A stretch of DNA of 64,000 nucleotides, from positions 62,001-126,000 of the forward strand of contig NZ_CP059066.1 in assembly GCF_017301615.1 (NCBI RefSeq), in the 5' to 3' direction. The translations under genes and the position numbers were made by a program. Below the pieces are notes generated by a model. The model saw only the letters and a program-made list of their open reading frames with translations. It had not been told where the DNA came from and searched no databases. Shown one piece after another: positions 37,147 through 46,394 of the stretch (position 1 is its first letter; each line of letters starts with the position of its first letter). The stretch is from Koleobacter methoxysyntrophicus. Lineage in GTDB: Bacteria > Bacillota > Thermosediminibacteria > Koleobacterales > Koleobacteraceae.

Positions 37147-39837
37147 CTATTCCTTTGTTCTTTCTTCCAGCTGCCTCAGGACGTTTTCCAGTTCATTTAT
37201 CATCCTGCCGTATCCGGCCCAGTCTCCTTCTCTCTGCCTTTCCTGGGCCTTTCTAAACAGGTCATTGGCCCTGATAATTAATTCCTCGATGGTCTCTATC
37301 TCCTCCCCTACAGGGGGTTGTGTTTCTATGGGTGTTAACTGGCCGGTAAATACCCGGTTCAGGGCATCCTCCAGGGTCCTCTCCATAACAACCACATCCT
37401 TATATGCCACTATAACCCTTATGAGTTCAGGGAGCTGACTCTGTTCGGCCTGCAGGAAAATAGGTTCCACATACAATATGGAATTAGCCATAGGCAGGAC
37501 CAGCAGATTCCCCCTGATGACCCTTGAACCCCTCTGGTTCCAGAGGGTTAACTGCTGGGATATCTGGGAATCCTGATCTATTCTCGCCTCTATCTGAGAC
37601 GGCCCGTATACCAGCTTATCCTTCGGGAAGAGATATAGTATGAGTCTGCCGTAATTTTCACCATCACACCTGCCTGCCATCCAGGATATCATAACATTTT
37701 TCGTATATGGAGAAAAGGGCTGCATTAGAACGAATTCCGGGTTATCCTCTTCCGGCAGTTGAATGATGGTGTAATACGGCTCTACCGGTATTGTATCCCC
37801 GGCATATACCTCCTTTGGTATCTCCCACCGGTCTTCCTTGTTGTAGAAAACCTTAGGGTCATTCATGTGATATATGAGGTACATCTGGGACTGTATTTTG
37901 AAGAGGTCTTCAGGATAACGGATGTGTTCTTTCAAGCCCGCAGGCATTTCAGCAAAGGGTTTAAACAATTCAGGGAAAATTTTCGACAGGGTTTTTGCTA
38001 CAGGTTCATCCTCATCTATTAAATAGAAATCCACACTGCCGTTATATGCATCTACAACAACCTTAACGGAGTTCCTTATATAATTTATCCCTTTATAAGG
38101 TTTTGAATATGGAAACATATCCGTAACAGTGTAAGCATCCCGAATCCAGTAAAGTCTTCCGTTATTTAATACAATATAGGGGTCACTGTCATAAATGAGA
38201 AAAGGGGCTATTTTTCTTATCCTGGAATTTATATTCCTGTCAAACATTATCCTGCTTTCAGGTGTTATGTTCCCCGAAAACACTATCTTATAATCCCCAA
38301 ACCTCAGTGCAAAAAGGAGCCTTCTAAAGAAATTGCCGATAGGAATTCCCCCGCTGCCTTCATATCTGGTATATGCATTGCTTTCCCCTTTAGGGTAGTT
38401 AAATTCCTGAATATCTGTTTTTACGATTACATACTCATCGGTCATCTCACCATAATAGATTTCAGGGTTTTCGACACTCAAGCCTTCTGCCGATACCGCA
38501 GGCGGGATATTCCTTATAAAGAATATGGGAAGCCCGCTTGATGTAACTTCATTGACAGGGCTTACAACCAAACCGTACCCGTGCGTATACTGCAGCCTCT
38601 TATTAACCCATCTCTGATCAATCCTCGTTTGATCAAGTTCTCTGACAGACAGCATAACCTGACGGTACACACCGTTTATAAAGTATCTGTCTGTATCGAT
38701 TTGCTTAAATTTATAGTAAGGGCGTATTTCCTGCAGCTGACTGAAGGTTGCTTTAAGGGGCCGGTAATCCCATAACCTTACATTATTGAGGGTCCCCTGA
38801 TACTTCCGTATATCCTGTTCCGTCAGGCCGTCCTCTACCTGAAAAACCTTTCGTTCTATTTTGTCAAGGCCGTAAGCCATCTGTGTAAATTTAATATTAT
38901 TCTCTATATAGGGCTTTTCTCTATTAAATTCATTGGGTTCAACCCTAAGCCTCTGAATAATAGAGGGGTAAAGCTGGCCCAGGACAAAAGAAGCCCCTAT
39001 TAAACCGATGAAAGCAAAAACAAGGATCTTAGGCTTTTTGACGAATATATTGAGAATAAGCATTACCCCCAAAAAGAGGGCGATAAAATAAAGGATTCGC
39101 AAACCCGGTAATTGGGCATGAATATCCGTATAGCTTGCTCCAAAAGCAACACCTCTCGGCGAATAGAGTAAATTATACATCTGGAGGCGGTAGCCCCATG
39201 CCTTCAAAAAGAAAACCAGCGCCAATAAAAAGGACAGGTGTTTCTGCCCGTCAGGAATGAAATTCCATCTTCCCCTTTGATGCCTTACAGGATTCGAAAT
39301 GAAATATATTACGAAAACCAGTATCAGAGATGCGGCTACCATCATTAAAAGGAACTGATACAGGAACTGATAAAAAGGAAGCTGGAATACATAAAAACCT
39401 ATATCTTTGCTGAAAACGGGGTCAGCAGTTCCGAAGGGCGACCTGTGGAGAAACTTCTGTATTTCCAGCCAGTACCCCCCTGAAAATGACGTAAAAACCA
39501 GTGATAAAATAGCACTTGCTATAGCAAACAGAAACGGAAACTTTGCCCCTGACAACCTGCCCCCGGGCGAAATATCGATTACATTATCGTCTCTAGTTCT
39601 GTTCAGTATCTGTTTTATTTTCTCCTTGGTCAGTAAGAGATTAACAAATATGAACAGGAAAAAAATTAAAAATGTAATTATTCTTACTCCCCATTGTGTA
39701 ATAAGGGTAGTCAAAAAAACCCCCGTATAGTTTACTTCTTTAAACCACAAGAAATCTAAATACAGGTTATTTAAAACCAGAACTGCCGTTATTAACAGCA
39801 GAGCAACAACTATTATCGTAAAAATAAATCTCCTCAA
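37147..39837 (-). CDS. UPF0182 family large membrane protein
   Basis: An 896-aa protein with about seven N-terminal membrane helices (first 300 residues) and a large extracytoplasmic part containing conserved blocks such as LEPNEFNREKPYIENNI-like sequence (seen as VEPNEFNREKPYI), VVDAYNGSVDFYLID and MPAGLKEHIRYPEDLF. The C-terminus is an acidic, predicted coiled segment. Length matches the family. Its function is unknown. The TTG start has GGAGGG 7 nt upstream. It lies downstream of the phosphohexomutase on the same strand. Confidence 0.93.
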   Translation of the reverse strand: MRRFIFTIIVVALLLITAVLVLNNLYLDFLWFKEVNYTGVFLTTLITQWGVRIITFLIFFLFIFVNLLLTKEKIKQILNRTRDDNVIDISPGGRLSGAKFPFLFAIASAILSLVFTSFSGGYWLEIQKFLHRSPFGTADPVFSKDIGFYVFQLPFYQFLYQFLLMMVAASLILVFVIYFISNPVRHQRGRWNFIPDGQKHLSFLLALVFFLKAWGYRLQMYNLLYSPRGVAFGASYTDIHAQLPGLRILYFIALFLGVMLILNIFVKKPKILVFAFIGLIGASFVLGQLYPSIIQRLRVEPNEFNREKPYIENNIKFTQMAYGLDKIERKVFQVEDGLTEQDIRKYQGTLNNVRLWDYRPLKATFSQLQEIRPYYKFKQIDTDRYFINGVYRQVMLSVRELDQTRIDQRWVNKRLQYTHGYGLVVSPVNEVTSSGLPIFFIRNIPPAVSAEGLSVENPEIYYGEMTDEYVIVKTDIQEFNYPKGESNAYTRYEGSGGIPIGNFFRRLLFALRFGDYKIVFSGNITPESRIMFDRNINSRIRKIAPFLIYDSDPYIVLNNGRLYWIRDAYTVTDMFPYSKPYKGINYIRNSVKVVVDAYNGSVDFYLIDEDEPVAKTLSKIFPELFKPFAEMPAGLKEHIRYPEDLFKIQSQMYLIYHMNDPKVFYNKEDRWEIPKEVYAGDTIPVEPYYTIIQLPEEDNPEFVLMQPFSPYTKNVMISWMAGRCDGENYGRLILYLFPKDKLVYGPSQIEARIDQDSQISQQLTLWNQRGSRVIRGNLLVLPMANSILYVEPIFLQAEQSQLPELIRVIVAYKDVVVMERTLEDALNRVFTGQLTPIETQPPVGEEIETIEELIIRANDLFRKAQERQREGDWAGYGRMINELENVLRQLEERTKE

Positions 39838-39896
39838 TGCAAGGCCCTCCTCAAAATTACTCTAAATTCCATAGTTTGCATCGACAATGCCAGATA

Positions 39897-41324
39897 CTAA
39901 AGGCCCAAAATTTCTTTAACCTCCTGCTGCACGCTTTCTACCATAACCCCGTCACCTGCCTCCGCATAAATTCTGAATAGGGTCTCCGTTCCCGAAGGTC
40001 TTATCAGACACCAGCTTCCGTCTTCCATGACCAGCTTTAATCCATCAATTGTAATCCTCCTTACTACCTTCTTACCCTGTAGGGCTTCCGGACTGAAACT
40101 ATTTAATTTACCGATAACTTCTATCTTTTTTTCTTCAGAACAGCGGACATCCAACCTACCGCTTACTTTACGGCCAAACTGAGCCTGAATGTCCCTGATT
40201 ATCTCCCTGAAATTTTTCCCTTCCAGTGAGGCAATCTCCATCATCAGGGCATTGGCAAGGATTCCATCCTTTTCAGGAATATGCCCCTTAATACTAAGGC
40301 CTCCACTTTCCTCACCCCCCAAAATCGCTCCCCTTTTCATCAGGCATTCACCGATATATTTAAAGCCTACCGGTGTTTCTATAAGTTCAAGATTGTGTTT
40401 TTTAGCTATTTCGTCCAGCATATGAGTTGTTGCAACGGTCCTGGCTACAGCACCACGCCATCCCCTTTTATTCAATAAATAATTCAGCAATATATAAAGC
40501 ACCTCATTAGGGCAGATATAGGTGCCATCGGAATCTATAATCCCGAATCTATCGGCATCCCCATCCAGAGCCATACCGAAATTGGCATTGGACTTAATAA
40601 CCCATTCCCTTAAAGCATGGAGCCTCTCTTTTGTAGGTTCAGGAAGGTTGCCGCCGAACAGCGGGTCGGGCCTGTTATTTATTTCTATTAAATTCCAACC
40701 TAAATCCTCGGCTATTTCCCTTAAGTAACCTATCCCTGCACCATGCATAGGGTCTATTATTATCTTCAGTTTATTTTTCTTCATTTCTTCAAAAGGTATG
40801 ATTTTTTTTATATGTTCTAAATACATATTATCTATATTAAATTTCTGAAGTGATGCCTTTTTGTTTACAGTGTATTTTTCACCGGAATAATCACCATTTT
40901 TATTATCGATTATCATTTTCAGGATATTTTCAATGCTTTCCGTAATGTAAGGCAGTGCCGGGCCTGCATATTCCGGTATGTACTTTATTCCATTGTGCTG
41001 TGGGGGATTATGGCTTGCAGTAATCATCACCGCCCCCGATGTCCTGTAAAACTTGATTGCAAAAGCCGTTACAGGGGTCGGTATAGGTTTTTCGGAAAAG
41101 TAAACAGGTATACCGCGGCTTAACATAACTTCTGATACCTCTTCGGCAAACTCCTTTGATAAAAACCTGTTATCGTACCCCACTACTACACCTCTACTCC
41201 CCAAATTCTGCTGATTTATATAAATGGCAATGGCCGCTGCAACCCGATTTACATTATCAAAAGTAAAGTCCCTGGCTATTGCCCCTCTCCAGCCGTCTGT
41301 CCCGAATTTGATCCTGTTTCTCAT
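39897..41324 (-). CDS. Phosphoglucomutase/phosphomannomutase family protein
   Basis: A 475-aa alpha-D-phosphohexomutase. The four domains are recognisable: N-terminal IKFGTDGWRG, active-site phosphoserine loop TASHNPP, metal loop DGDADRFG, sugar-ring loop GGEESGG, and the phosphate-binding RPSGTETLFRIYAEA near the end. It interconverts hexose 1- and 6-phosphates for cell-wall or storage sugars; exact sugar unknown. ATG 41324 follows GGGGGTG; eight extra upstream codons of the open frame are rejected. Confidence 0.93.
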   Translation of the reverse strand: MRNRIKFGTDGWRGAIARDFTFDNVNRVAAAIAIYINQQNLGSRGVVVGYDNRFLSKEFAEEVSEVMLSRGIPVYFSEKPIPTPVTAFAIKFYRTSGAVMITASHNPPQHNGIKYIPEYAGPALPYITESIENILKMIIDNKNGDYSGEKYTVNKKASLQKFNIDNMYLEHIKKIIPFEEMKKNKLKIIIDPMHGAGIGYLREIAEDLGWNLIEINNRPDPLFGGNLPEPTKERLHALREWVIKSNANFGMALDGDADRFGIIDSDGTYICPNEVLYILLNYLLNKRGWRGAVARTVATTHMLDEIAKKHNLELIETPVGFKYIGECLMKRGAILGGEESGGLSIKGHIPEKDGILANALMMEIASLEGKNFREIIRDIQAQFGRKVSGRLDVRCSEEKKIEVIGKLNSFSPEALQGKKVVRRITIDGLKLVMEDGSWCLIRPSGTETLFRIYAEAGDGVMVESVQQEVKEILGL

Positions 41325-41438
41325 TAAATTGCACCCCCGGTCAATCAATATATCCCTTTATATTTTTTATACTTTATATTAAAGTTATTCTTCAATATTG
41401 CAAAAAATCCTTCCATAAAAAACTTATAGAAGGAAAAA

Positions 41439-41521
41439 ATGGCTTTGAGCCAAATTAACAGTCGCTTATGTATTTGCCTTTTGCTCGACTTGGCTCCGTA
41501 TCCTGAGTAAAGTATATAATC
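41439..41521 (-). repeat. Dispersed structured repeat, partial inverted copy E (5' half)
   Basis: On the minus strand it reads TATATACTTTACTCAGGATACGG, split here, followed by AAGGCAAAT and AGCGACTGTTAATTTGGCTC, the same order as the first half of copies A and B. The 3' half is absent. It sits between the cstA terminator and the phosphohexomutase promoter region. Confidence 0.75.
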
Positions 41522-41530
41522 ATAAAAAGG

Positions 41531-41561
41531 AAAAACGGGTTAACGGGAATCCCGTTAACCC
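41531..41561 (-). terminator. Terminator of the cstA gene
   Basis: A perfect 11-bp stem GGGTTAACGGG / CCCGTTAACCC with a 3-nt loop (41537-41561), followed on the minus strand by GTTTTTCCTTTTT. Confidence 0.93.
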
Positions 41562-41575
41562 AATATGCTGCGCAT

Positions 41576-43201
41576 TTATGCATTTATATCTGTAGGGGGC
41601 TTTTTAAGGTTGGACAGTACTTTATTAGCCTGTACCGCAAGAATTACAGCCAGAACAAAGAGAAGGGCGCCTATAACTGCTAAGATTAAATTGCCTTTAG
41701 CCAGATTGCTTTGAACTACAAAGACCAATGCTGTCAGTGTTACGGCAAACATGAATATCATAGGATACTTAGTATTCGTATTGTCCTTACCATTATTAGC
41801 AAGCCATACGGAAACCGCAAGTAAAGCCAGGGCTGCCAGTAACTGGTTTGCAGAACCGAATATCGGCCACACCGTTGACCATTGACCTGATAATGCCAGC
41901 GCTCCTCCGAATGCTACAGTTACCAGAGTTGCAAAATATTTATTCGTCATCAGACTTTCTGCAGCTTTTTCATCATCTGAGGAGAAATACTCCTGGAATA
42001 CGAAACGACCTAAACGGGTTGCAGTATCCAGGCTTGTGAGAGCAAAAGCTGATACGGCAAGGGCCGCAAAGCTGGTTCCGGCTTTTTGAGGTATCCCCAA
42101 TCTAGCTATAAAGCTGCCGACCCCGGTGGAGAATACTGTTACCGGCCCTCCGGCTTTCAGAAGCTCTGCATATTTGTCCTTCAGCAGCATTGCTGCTGTC
42201 ACCAATGCAATAACAGCAAGGAAGCACTCAATTAACATTCCTCCGTATCCTATTAATCTGGCGTCTTTTTCACTGTCCAGCTGTTTGGCTGTAGTCCCCG
42301 AACTGACCATTGAATGGAAACCCGAAATAGCTCCACATGCAACGGTTACGAAGAGGATGGGGAATAAATAGCCCAGATTGGTTTTAAAAGATGTAACCGG
42401 TGCAAGCTGTATAGTCGGATTTGCAATAAAAATCCCTATAGCCGCTCCGATTAACATTGCGTAGAGCAGGAAGGAATTAAGGTAATCCCTCGGCTGCAGC
42501 AGAATCCAAACGGGAGTTACTGAAGCTATGAATACATAAACCAGCAGTATTAGTGCCCATGTCTTTTGCGGTAATACTATCGGGAAGTATAAGCCGGCAA
42601 CAATGCACAAAAACAGCAAAATAACGCCGATTACTGTCCCTACTCCAAGAGGGACGTTCAACCTGTTTGTTGCATAACCGAACAAAACTGCCAGGAGTAT
42701 AAACAGTATCGAAGAAGTAGCAGCTTCCGGAACCCCTACAAAGGTATTAGAAGTTACGATAGTAAAAGCTGCAACAACGAGAACAAGGGTTAACCACGCA
42801 AAGATGGAAAACAGCTGTTTACCGCTCTTTCCGATATTCTTTTCAATAATTTCTCCGATTGAACGGCCGCCGTGCCTTACCGATGCGAATAATGCCCCAA
42901 AATCGTGAACGGCTCCCATAAAGATTCCACCGATTACGATCCAGAGAAAAACAGGAACCCATCCAAAAACAGCTGCCGTTACGGGACCGATAATCGGTGC
43001 TGCACCGGCTATCGATGCAAAGTGGTGGCCCAAAAGCACCGGTGCCTTTGCAGGCACATAATCAACCCCATCATACATTGTATGGGCAGGGGTTTCCTTT
43101 CCGGGGTCTATGCCCCATTTCTTTGCTAGATACGCACCATAGGATACATAAGCAATAAAAAATAGGATAACGGCAATTACAACTAAAATAACAGCACTCA
43201 T
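41576..43201 (-). CDS. cstA: CstA-family carbon starvation / pyruvate transporter
   Basis: A 541-aa membrane protein with about 15 helices. CstA hallmarks: VLLGHHFASIAGAAPIIGP near residues 56-74, AVHDFGALFASVRHGGRSIG, and FHSMVSSGTTAKQLDSE. CstA proteins import pyruvate or peptides. Ribosome site AAAGGATGG. The start codon directly follows the stop of the upstream hypothetical gene (TGAATG), so they are coupled. Confidence 0.93.
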   Translation of the reverse strand: MSAVILVVIAVILFFIAYVSYGAYLAKKWGIDPGKETPAHTMYDGVDYVPAKAPVLLGHHFASIAGAAPIIGPVTAAVFGWVPVFLWIVIGGIFMGAVHDFGALFASVRHGGRSIGEIIEKNIGKSGKQLFSIFAWLTLVLVVAAFTIVTSNTFVGVPEAATSSILFILLAVLFGYATNRLNVPLGVGTVIGVILLFLCIVAGLYFPIVLPQKTWALILLVYVFIASVTPVWILLQPRDYLNSFLLYAMLIGAAIGIFIANPTIQLAPVTSFKTNLGYLFPILFVTVACGAISGFHSMVSSGTTAKQLDSEKDARLIGYGGMLIECFLAVIALVTAAMLLKDKYAELLKAGGPVTVFSTGVGSFIARLGIPQKAGTSFAALAVSAFALTSLDTATRLGRFVFQEYFSSDDEKAAESLMTNKYFATLVTVAFGGALALSGQWSTVWPIFGSANQLLAALALLAVSVWLANNGKDNTNTKYPMIFMFAVTLTALVFVVQSNLAKGNLILAVIGALLFVLAVILAVQANKVLSNLKKPPTDINA

Positions 43202-43732
43202 TCAAACCATCCTTTCTATAGATTTATTTCCCCTTTCGGGTAAATAAAAGCCCATCACCTCCTTTGCTTTTTTATTGCCATAAACCTTGTTATTTATCAG
43301 GTCCACCAGAATAAGTCTCAGGTCACACCACCCTTTAAAACCAAAGCAAAATGACCTGGAATATTTAAAGCCGGTTACAGTATTTAACACATCTTCAGGA
43401 ACAAAGCATTCGACAGCCATAACCCCCGTGATAATACTTGACATGTGTTCATCATGGGGGTTTACAAATTTACTTATTGCATCTTTAAGCAATCCCTGAT
43501 AGTCTTTAACGATTTCTATATCAATTCTTTTATCGAAGTGCTTTATTAAACAGTACTCATTATTTTCAAAGCCCCATATTTTAATATTTTTCACGGCAAA
43601 GTATTTCTCATTTCTTATATTAGATGATGCAAAAAGGTCGATATAATCTCCGCCAAAATAATAATCCTCTTCTACATCGAAATAGCGCATCAGGCGTTCT
43701 CTCATTACAATTTTATATTCCTTAAAATTCAT
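43202..43732 (-). CDS. Hypothetical soluble protein coupled to cstA
   Basis: A 176-aa protein I do not recognise. It has no signal peptide or membrane helix and is of mixed alpha/beta character. Features: an acidic/aromatic N-terminus (RYFDVEEDYYFGGDYIDLFASS), a middle KNIKIWGFENNEYCLIK and a run FCFGFKGWCDLRLILVDL. Its stop abuts the cstA start, so it may regulate or assist the transporter. That role is only inferred from position. Confidence 0.75.
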   Translation of the reverse strand: MNFKEYKIVMRERLMRYFDVEEDYYFGGDYIDLFASSNIRNEKYFAVKNIKIWGFENNEYCLIKHFDKRIDIEIVKDYQGLLKDAISKFVNPHDEHMSSIITGVMAVECFVPEDVLNTVTGFKYSRSFCFGFKGWCDLRLILVDLINNKVYGNKKAKEVMGFYLPERGNKSIERMV

Positions 43733-43855
43733 TTATAACACCCTTTCCCTTAGAATATATTATAGAATTAAAAAAAATTTCTGATAATAAAAATGGAATA
43801 TAATGCATAATATAAGGGTCAACCTGCAATATATTGTGATGTATTACATTGATTT

Positions 43856-43885
43856 TTAAAAAAAGAAAAAGCCCCATTCAGGGGC
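43856..43885 (-). terminator. Terminator of the FBP aldolase/phosphatase gene
   Basis: GCCCC-ATTCA-GGGGC (43871-43885); on the minus strand it continues TTTTTCTTTTTTT. Confidence 0.88.
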
Positions 43886-43929
43886 AGTTCAACGGATAGT
43901 TAAATCTATCTATTATTATTTATTATGTT

Positions 43930-45030
43930 TCATTCAATATCTTCAAATCTGTTTTTAAGCTTTTTCATTACCAAAGGCAGTGTCGTATACTCCATCTCAT
44001 CAAGGTGTAAACGATGGGGTTCAAAGGGCCCCAGGTGCCTTAAATAATCCGCTACATCATTGGCCTTTTTCCTTGCACTATCGAAAGAAACATCTGCAAA
44101 AAAGTCCTGGGGCCCTACCAGCTTTCCGTTACTCAATTGGAATCCTAGGGCTACAACCCTGGGAGGACCGTCAAACCTGGCAGGAGTAGCATCCTTTAAA
44201 GAGACCGGCATAAGGGGTCCGGAGTGAGAACCCCTCATCCAGCCGCTGACCAAATGGGGATTAGCAAAGGGTTCCAGGGCTTCTCCGACAGCAGGAAGGC
44301 CGCTCTGACACCTAACGATACATACAGGATCATCCTTCCCGATGTATTTGCCTGCCATTAGATTCAACCTCTGGGTTGAAGAAGCGGCAGCAATTTCACC
44401 GGTCGTCTTGCTGAAAACATTTTTAATACAATATCTTCCCGGGGCCCCTATAAGGACCAGGAGGTCGTAGAGTTCCTCCGGGGTAGAAAAGGTTATCTTT
44501 TTATTGTCAATCAAATCATGGACTTCAAATTTAAAACCATCATGCATTTTAGGATCAATTACAAGTCCGATAGTATTAAAGGGATCGGCAAACATCTTAT
44601 AAAGCGGGTAATTCCACGCACCCGGTTCGGTTTTGTCAGCCATGAAGATTATTACCGGTTCGCTGGGCCGTTCCGCAAATTCCATTTCCGCCACACCGGG
44701 GCCTAAACCCTTTATGTTGCCCGAAAAGGCATCTTTAAGAAGGTCCTGGCCGGCGCCATACAGTTTTAGCTCCTTTGCTGCTTCTGTAGCAGCCTTAAAG
44801 GCATCCCATGCAAGGCCGTGAATTTCGGAATTATCCGGCCCTTCCCTATGAGTGAGGATGAGATTAATATCGTCCCCCACATGGGTCACATGGAAGTCAA
44901 TAAGCAGGTCTCTGCCGTTTTCTTTTAAGTGCGCTTCTGCCTTTTGCAGGAGTTTTGGGTGCACGCTGGAGTGACCTACAAAACCGCCTACATCGGCCTT
45001 AATAACCGTCAATGTTAGCTTTTCTTCCAT
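43930..45030 (-). CDS. fbp: Bifunctional fructose-1,6-bisphosphate aldolase/phosphatase (class V, archaeal type)
   Basis: A 366-aa gluconeogenic enzyme that condenses DHAP with glyceraldehyde-3-phosphate and removes a phosphate to give fructose-6-phosphate. N-terminal TVIKADVGGFVGHSSVHP is diagnostic, with metal-binding HVGDDINLI, GADKTEPGAWNYP-like (seen as MADKTEPGAWNYPLY) and GWMRGSHSGPLMPV. ATG 45030 has GAGGGGAG 7 nt upstream. This family is typical of archaea and deep-branching, often thermophilic bacteria. It lies just downstream of the dha operon, whose product DHAP is its substrate. Confidence 0.95.
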   Translation of the reverse strand: MEEKLTLTVIKADVGGFVGHSSVHPKLLQKAEAHLKENGRDLLIDFHVTHVGDDINLILTHREGPDNSEIHGLAWDAFKAATEAAKELKLYGAGQDLLKDAFSGNIKGLGPGVAEMEFAERPSEPVIIFMADKTEPGAWNYPLYKMFADPFNTIGLVIDPKMHDGFKFEVHDLIDNKKITFSTPEELYDLLVLIGAPGRYCIKNVFSKTTGEIAAASSTQRLNLMAGKYIGKDDPVCIVRCQSGLPAVGEALEPFANPHLVSGWMRGSHSGPLMPVSLKDATPARFDGPPRVVALGFQLSNGKLVGPQDFFADVSFDSARKKANDVADYLRHLGPFEPHRLHLDEMEYTTLPLVMKKLKNRFEDIE

Positions 45031-45242
45031 ATAGTTTCTCCCCTCTGTCATTTTATATGTTTTGCTCTATTAAATAAATATGCTATACTATTTAATTTTA
45101 TTTCGACATTTTTTATAATATTCCTTCTTTGTTTTGATTATTTATGTAGCATAATTATAAAATACAGCCCCAGATAATTTTTTTCATGGCATTTAAAGAA
45201 AGTTCGGCAAAATCCTCTTATGGCTAGTTTTCCATAAATAAC

Positions 45243-45283
45243 AAAAACAGGCGAATCTTCATTATGAAAATCGCCTGTTTTTT
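45243..45283. terminator. Terminator after dhaKLM (bidirectional)
   Basis: AAAAACAGGCGA (45243-45254) and TCGCCTGTTTTTT (45271-45283). U-tracts are produced on both strands. On the minus strand it lies 40 nt after the dhaM stop. Confidence 0.85.
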
Positions 45284-45325
45284 CTTATACCCTGTAAAGA
45301 CGGCTCCAAATATAAATACAAAAAC

Positions 45326-45721
45326 TCATCCCAGCTTACTGTACGCCTTTACACCCTCGGCCGCAGCCCTGACTTCGGCCAGGCTCTTACCGAAACTTGA
45401 CTCAATGGCTGCCGCTACAGTACCTTCAACAAAGGGTGCATCGGCTATAACTGTAGCTGACGCAAGCGGTTCTTCCAGGTTTTCTATGGCAAATTCGGTA
45501 CTCAACACCGCGCTACCTAGGTCTACCATAACCAGTACTCCGTCGCCTCCGTAGACTTTTCTAATTTTTTCTCCTATCAAGTCAGCATCGGTACCAAGCC
45601 TACCGTCGGCTGTACCTGCGGCAATTTCAATCGGCACTTTATCTCCCACCATCTGCCTGACGAGGTCCATCGTCCCCCCGGCTATCCGGGGGCTGTGGGA
45701 TACAAGCACTATACCCACCAT
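45326..45721 (-). CDS. dhaM: Dihydroxyacetone kinase phosphotransfer subunit DhaM
   Basis: A 131-aa EIIA-Man-type domain. The phosphorylated His is H9 in VGIVLVSHSPRIAGG, and DLGSAVLSTEFA is conserved. It receives phosphate from HPr and passes it to ADP bound on DhaL. Only the single EIIA domain is present, without the HPr and EI-like parts found in E. coli DhaM. Last gene of dhaKLM, 12 nt after dhaL. Confidence 0.95.
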   Translation of the reverse strand: MVGIVLVSHSPRIAGGTMDLVRQMVGDKVPIEIAAGTADGRLGTDADLIGEKIRKVYGGDGVLVMVDLGSAVLSTEFAIENLEEPLASATVIADAPFVEGTVAAAIESSFGKSLAEVRAAAEGVKAYSKLG

Positions 45722-45733
45722 AGAACCGCCCCC

Positions 45734-46372
45734 TCAGGATTGTTTGCCTTCCAGAAGCCGGGCGGTCAAGGCTTCCAGCATTATATAGCTTGAAGTGGCA
45801 CCGGGGTCCTGGTGACCTACACTTCTCTCTCCCAGGTAGCTGGCCCTGCCCTTCCTGGCTAATATTTCCTTAGTGTATTCCATGCCTCTTCTAGCAGCTT
45901 CAACGGCCTCCCGCAGTGCGACCCTGGAACCTTCTTCCCTGTGCATTTTCAAGGCTTCAACCGCCGGTTCCAGAGCATCCACTATGGTCTTTTCCCCCTT
46001 TTCCGCTTTACCGCGGTCTTTTATTCCTTCCAGGGCAGCTTCCAATACGGAAATGAGATCGTTAAAATCCAGGGCGGTTTTGCCGGCCACCGCCTGTCCC
46101 GCCCGCATAAAGGCAGTACCGTAAAGCGGGCCTGAGGCTCCACCGACGTTAGAGACTAGCGTCATGCCAACGGTCTTCAAAATTGCACCGCAGTCCTTTT
46201 CCGCCATACCCGATATCTTCCCGACCACTGCCCTGAATCCCTTGCTCATATTTATACCGTGGTCAGCGTCCCCTATGGCCGAGTCCAGCTGAGTAAGGTA
46301 TTCCCTGTTTTCTGTTATCTTATCCGCCATGGCTTCTATTATCTCGATGAGTTTCGCTGAATCAACCGTCAT
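45734..46372 (-). CDS. dhaL: Dihydroxyacetone kinase ADP-binding subunit DhaL
   Basis: A 212-aa all-helical subunit whose bound ADP is rephosphorylated by DhaM. The Mg-ADP site GDADHGINM is near residues 32-40, with the later GGASGPLYGTAF and DPGATSS motifs. AAAGGAG lies 8 nt before the ATG. Middle gene of the operon. Confidence 0.96.
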   Translation of the reverse strand: MTVDSAKLIEIIEAMADKITENREYLTQLDSAIGDADHGINMSKGFRAVVGKISGMAEKDCGAILKTVGMTLVSNVGGASGPLYGTAFMRAGQAVAGKTALDFNDLISVLEAALEGIKDRGKAEKGEKTIVDALEPAVEALKMHREEGSRVALREAVEAARRGMEYTKEILARKGRASYLGERSVGHQDPGATSSYIMLEALTARLLEGKQS

Positions 46373-46394
46373 TTTTGCAGCTCCTTTCGGTTAT

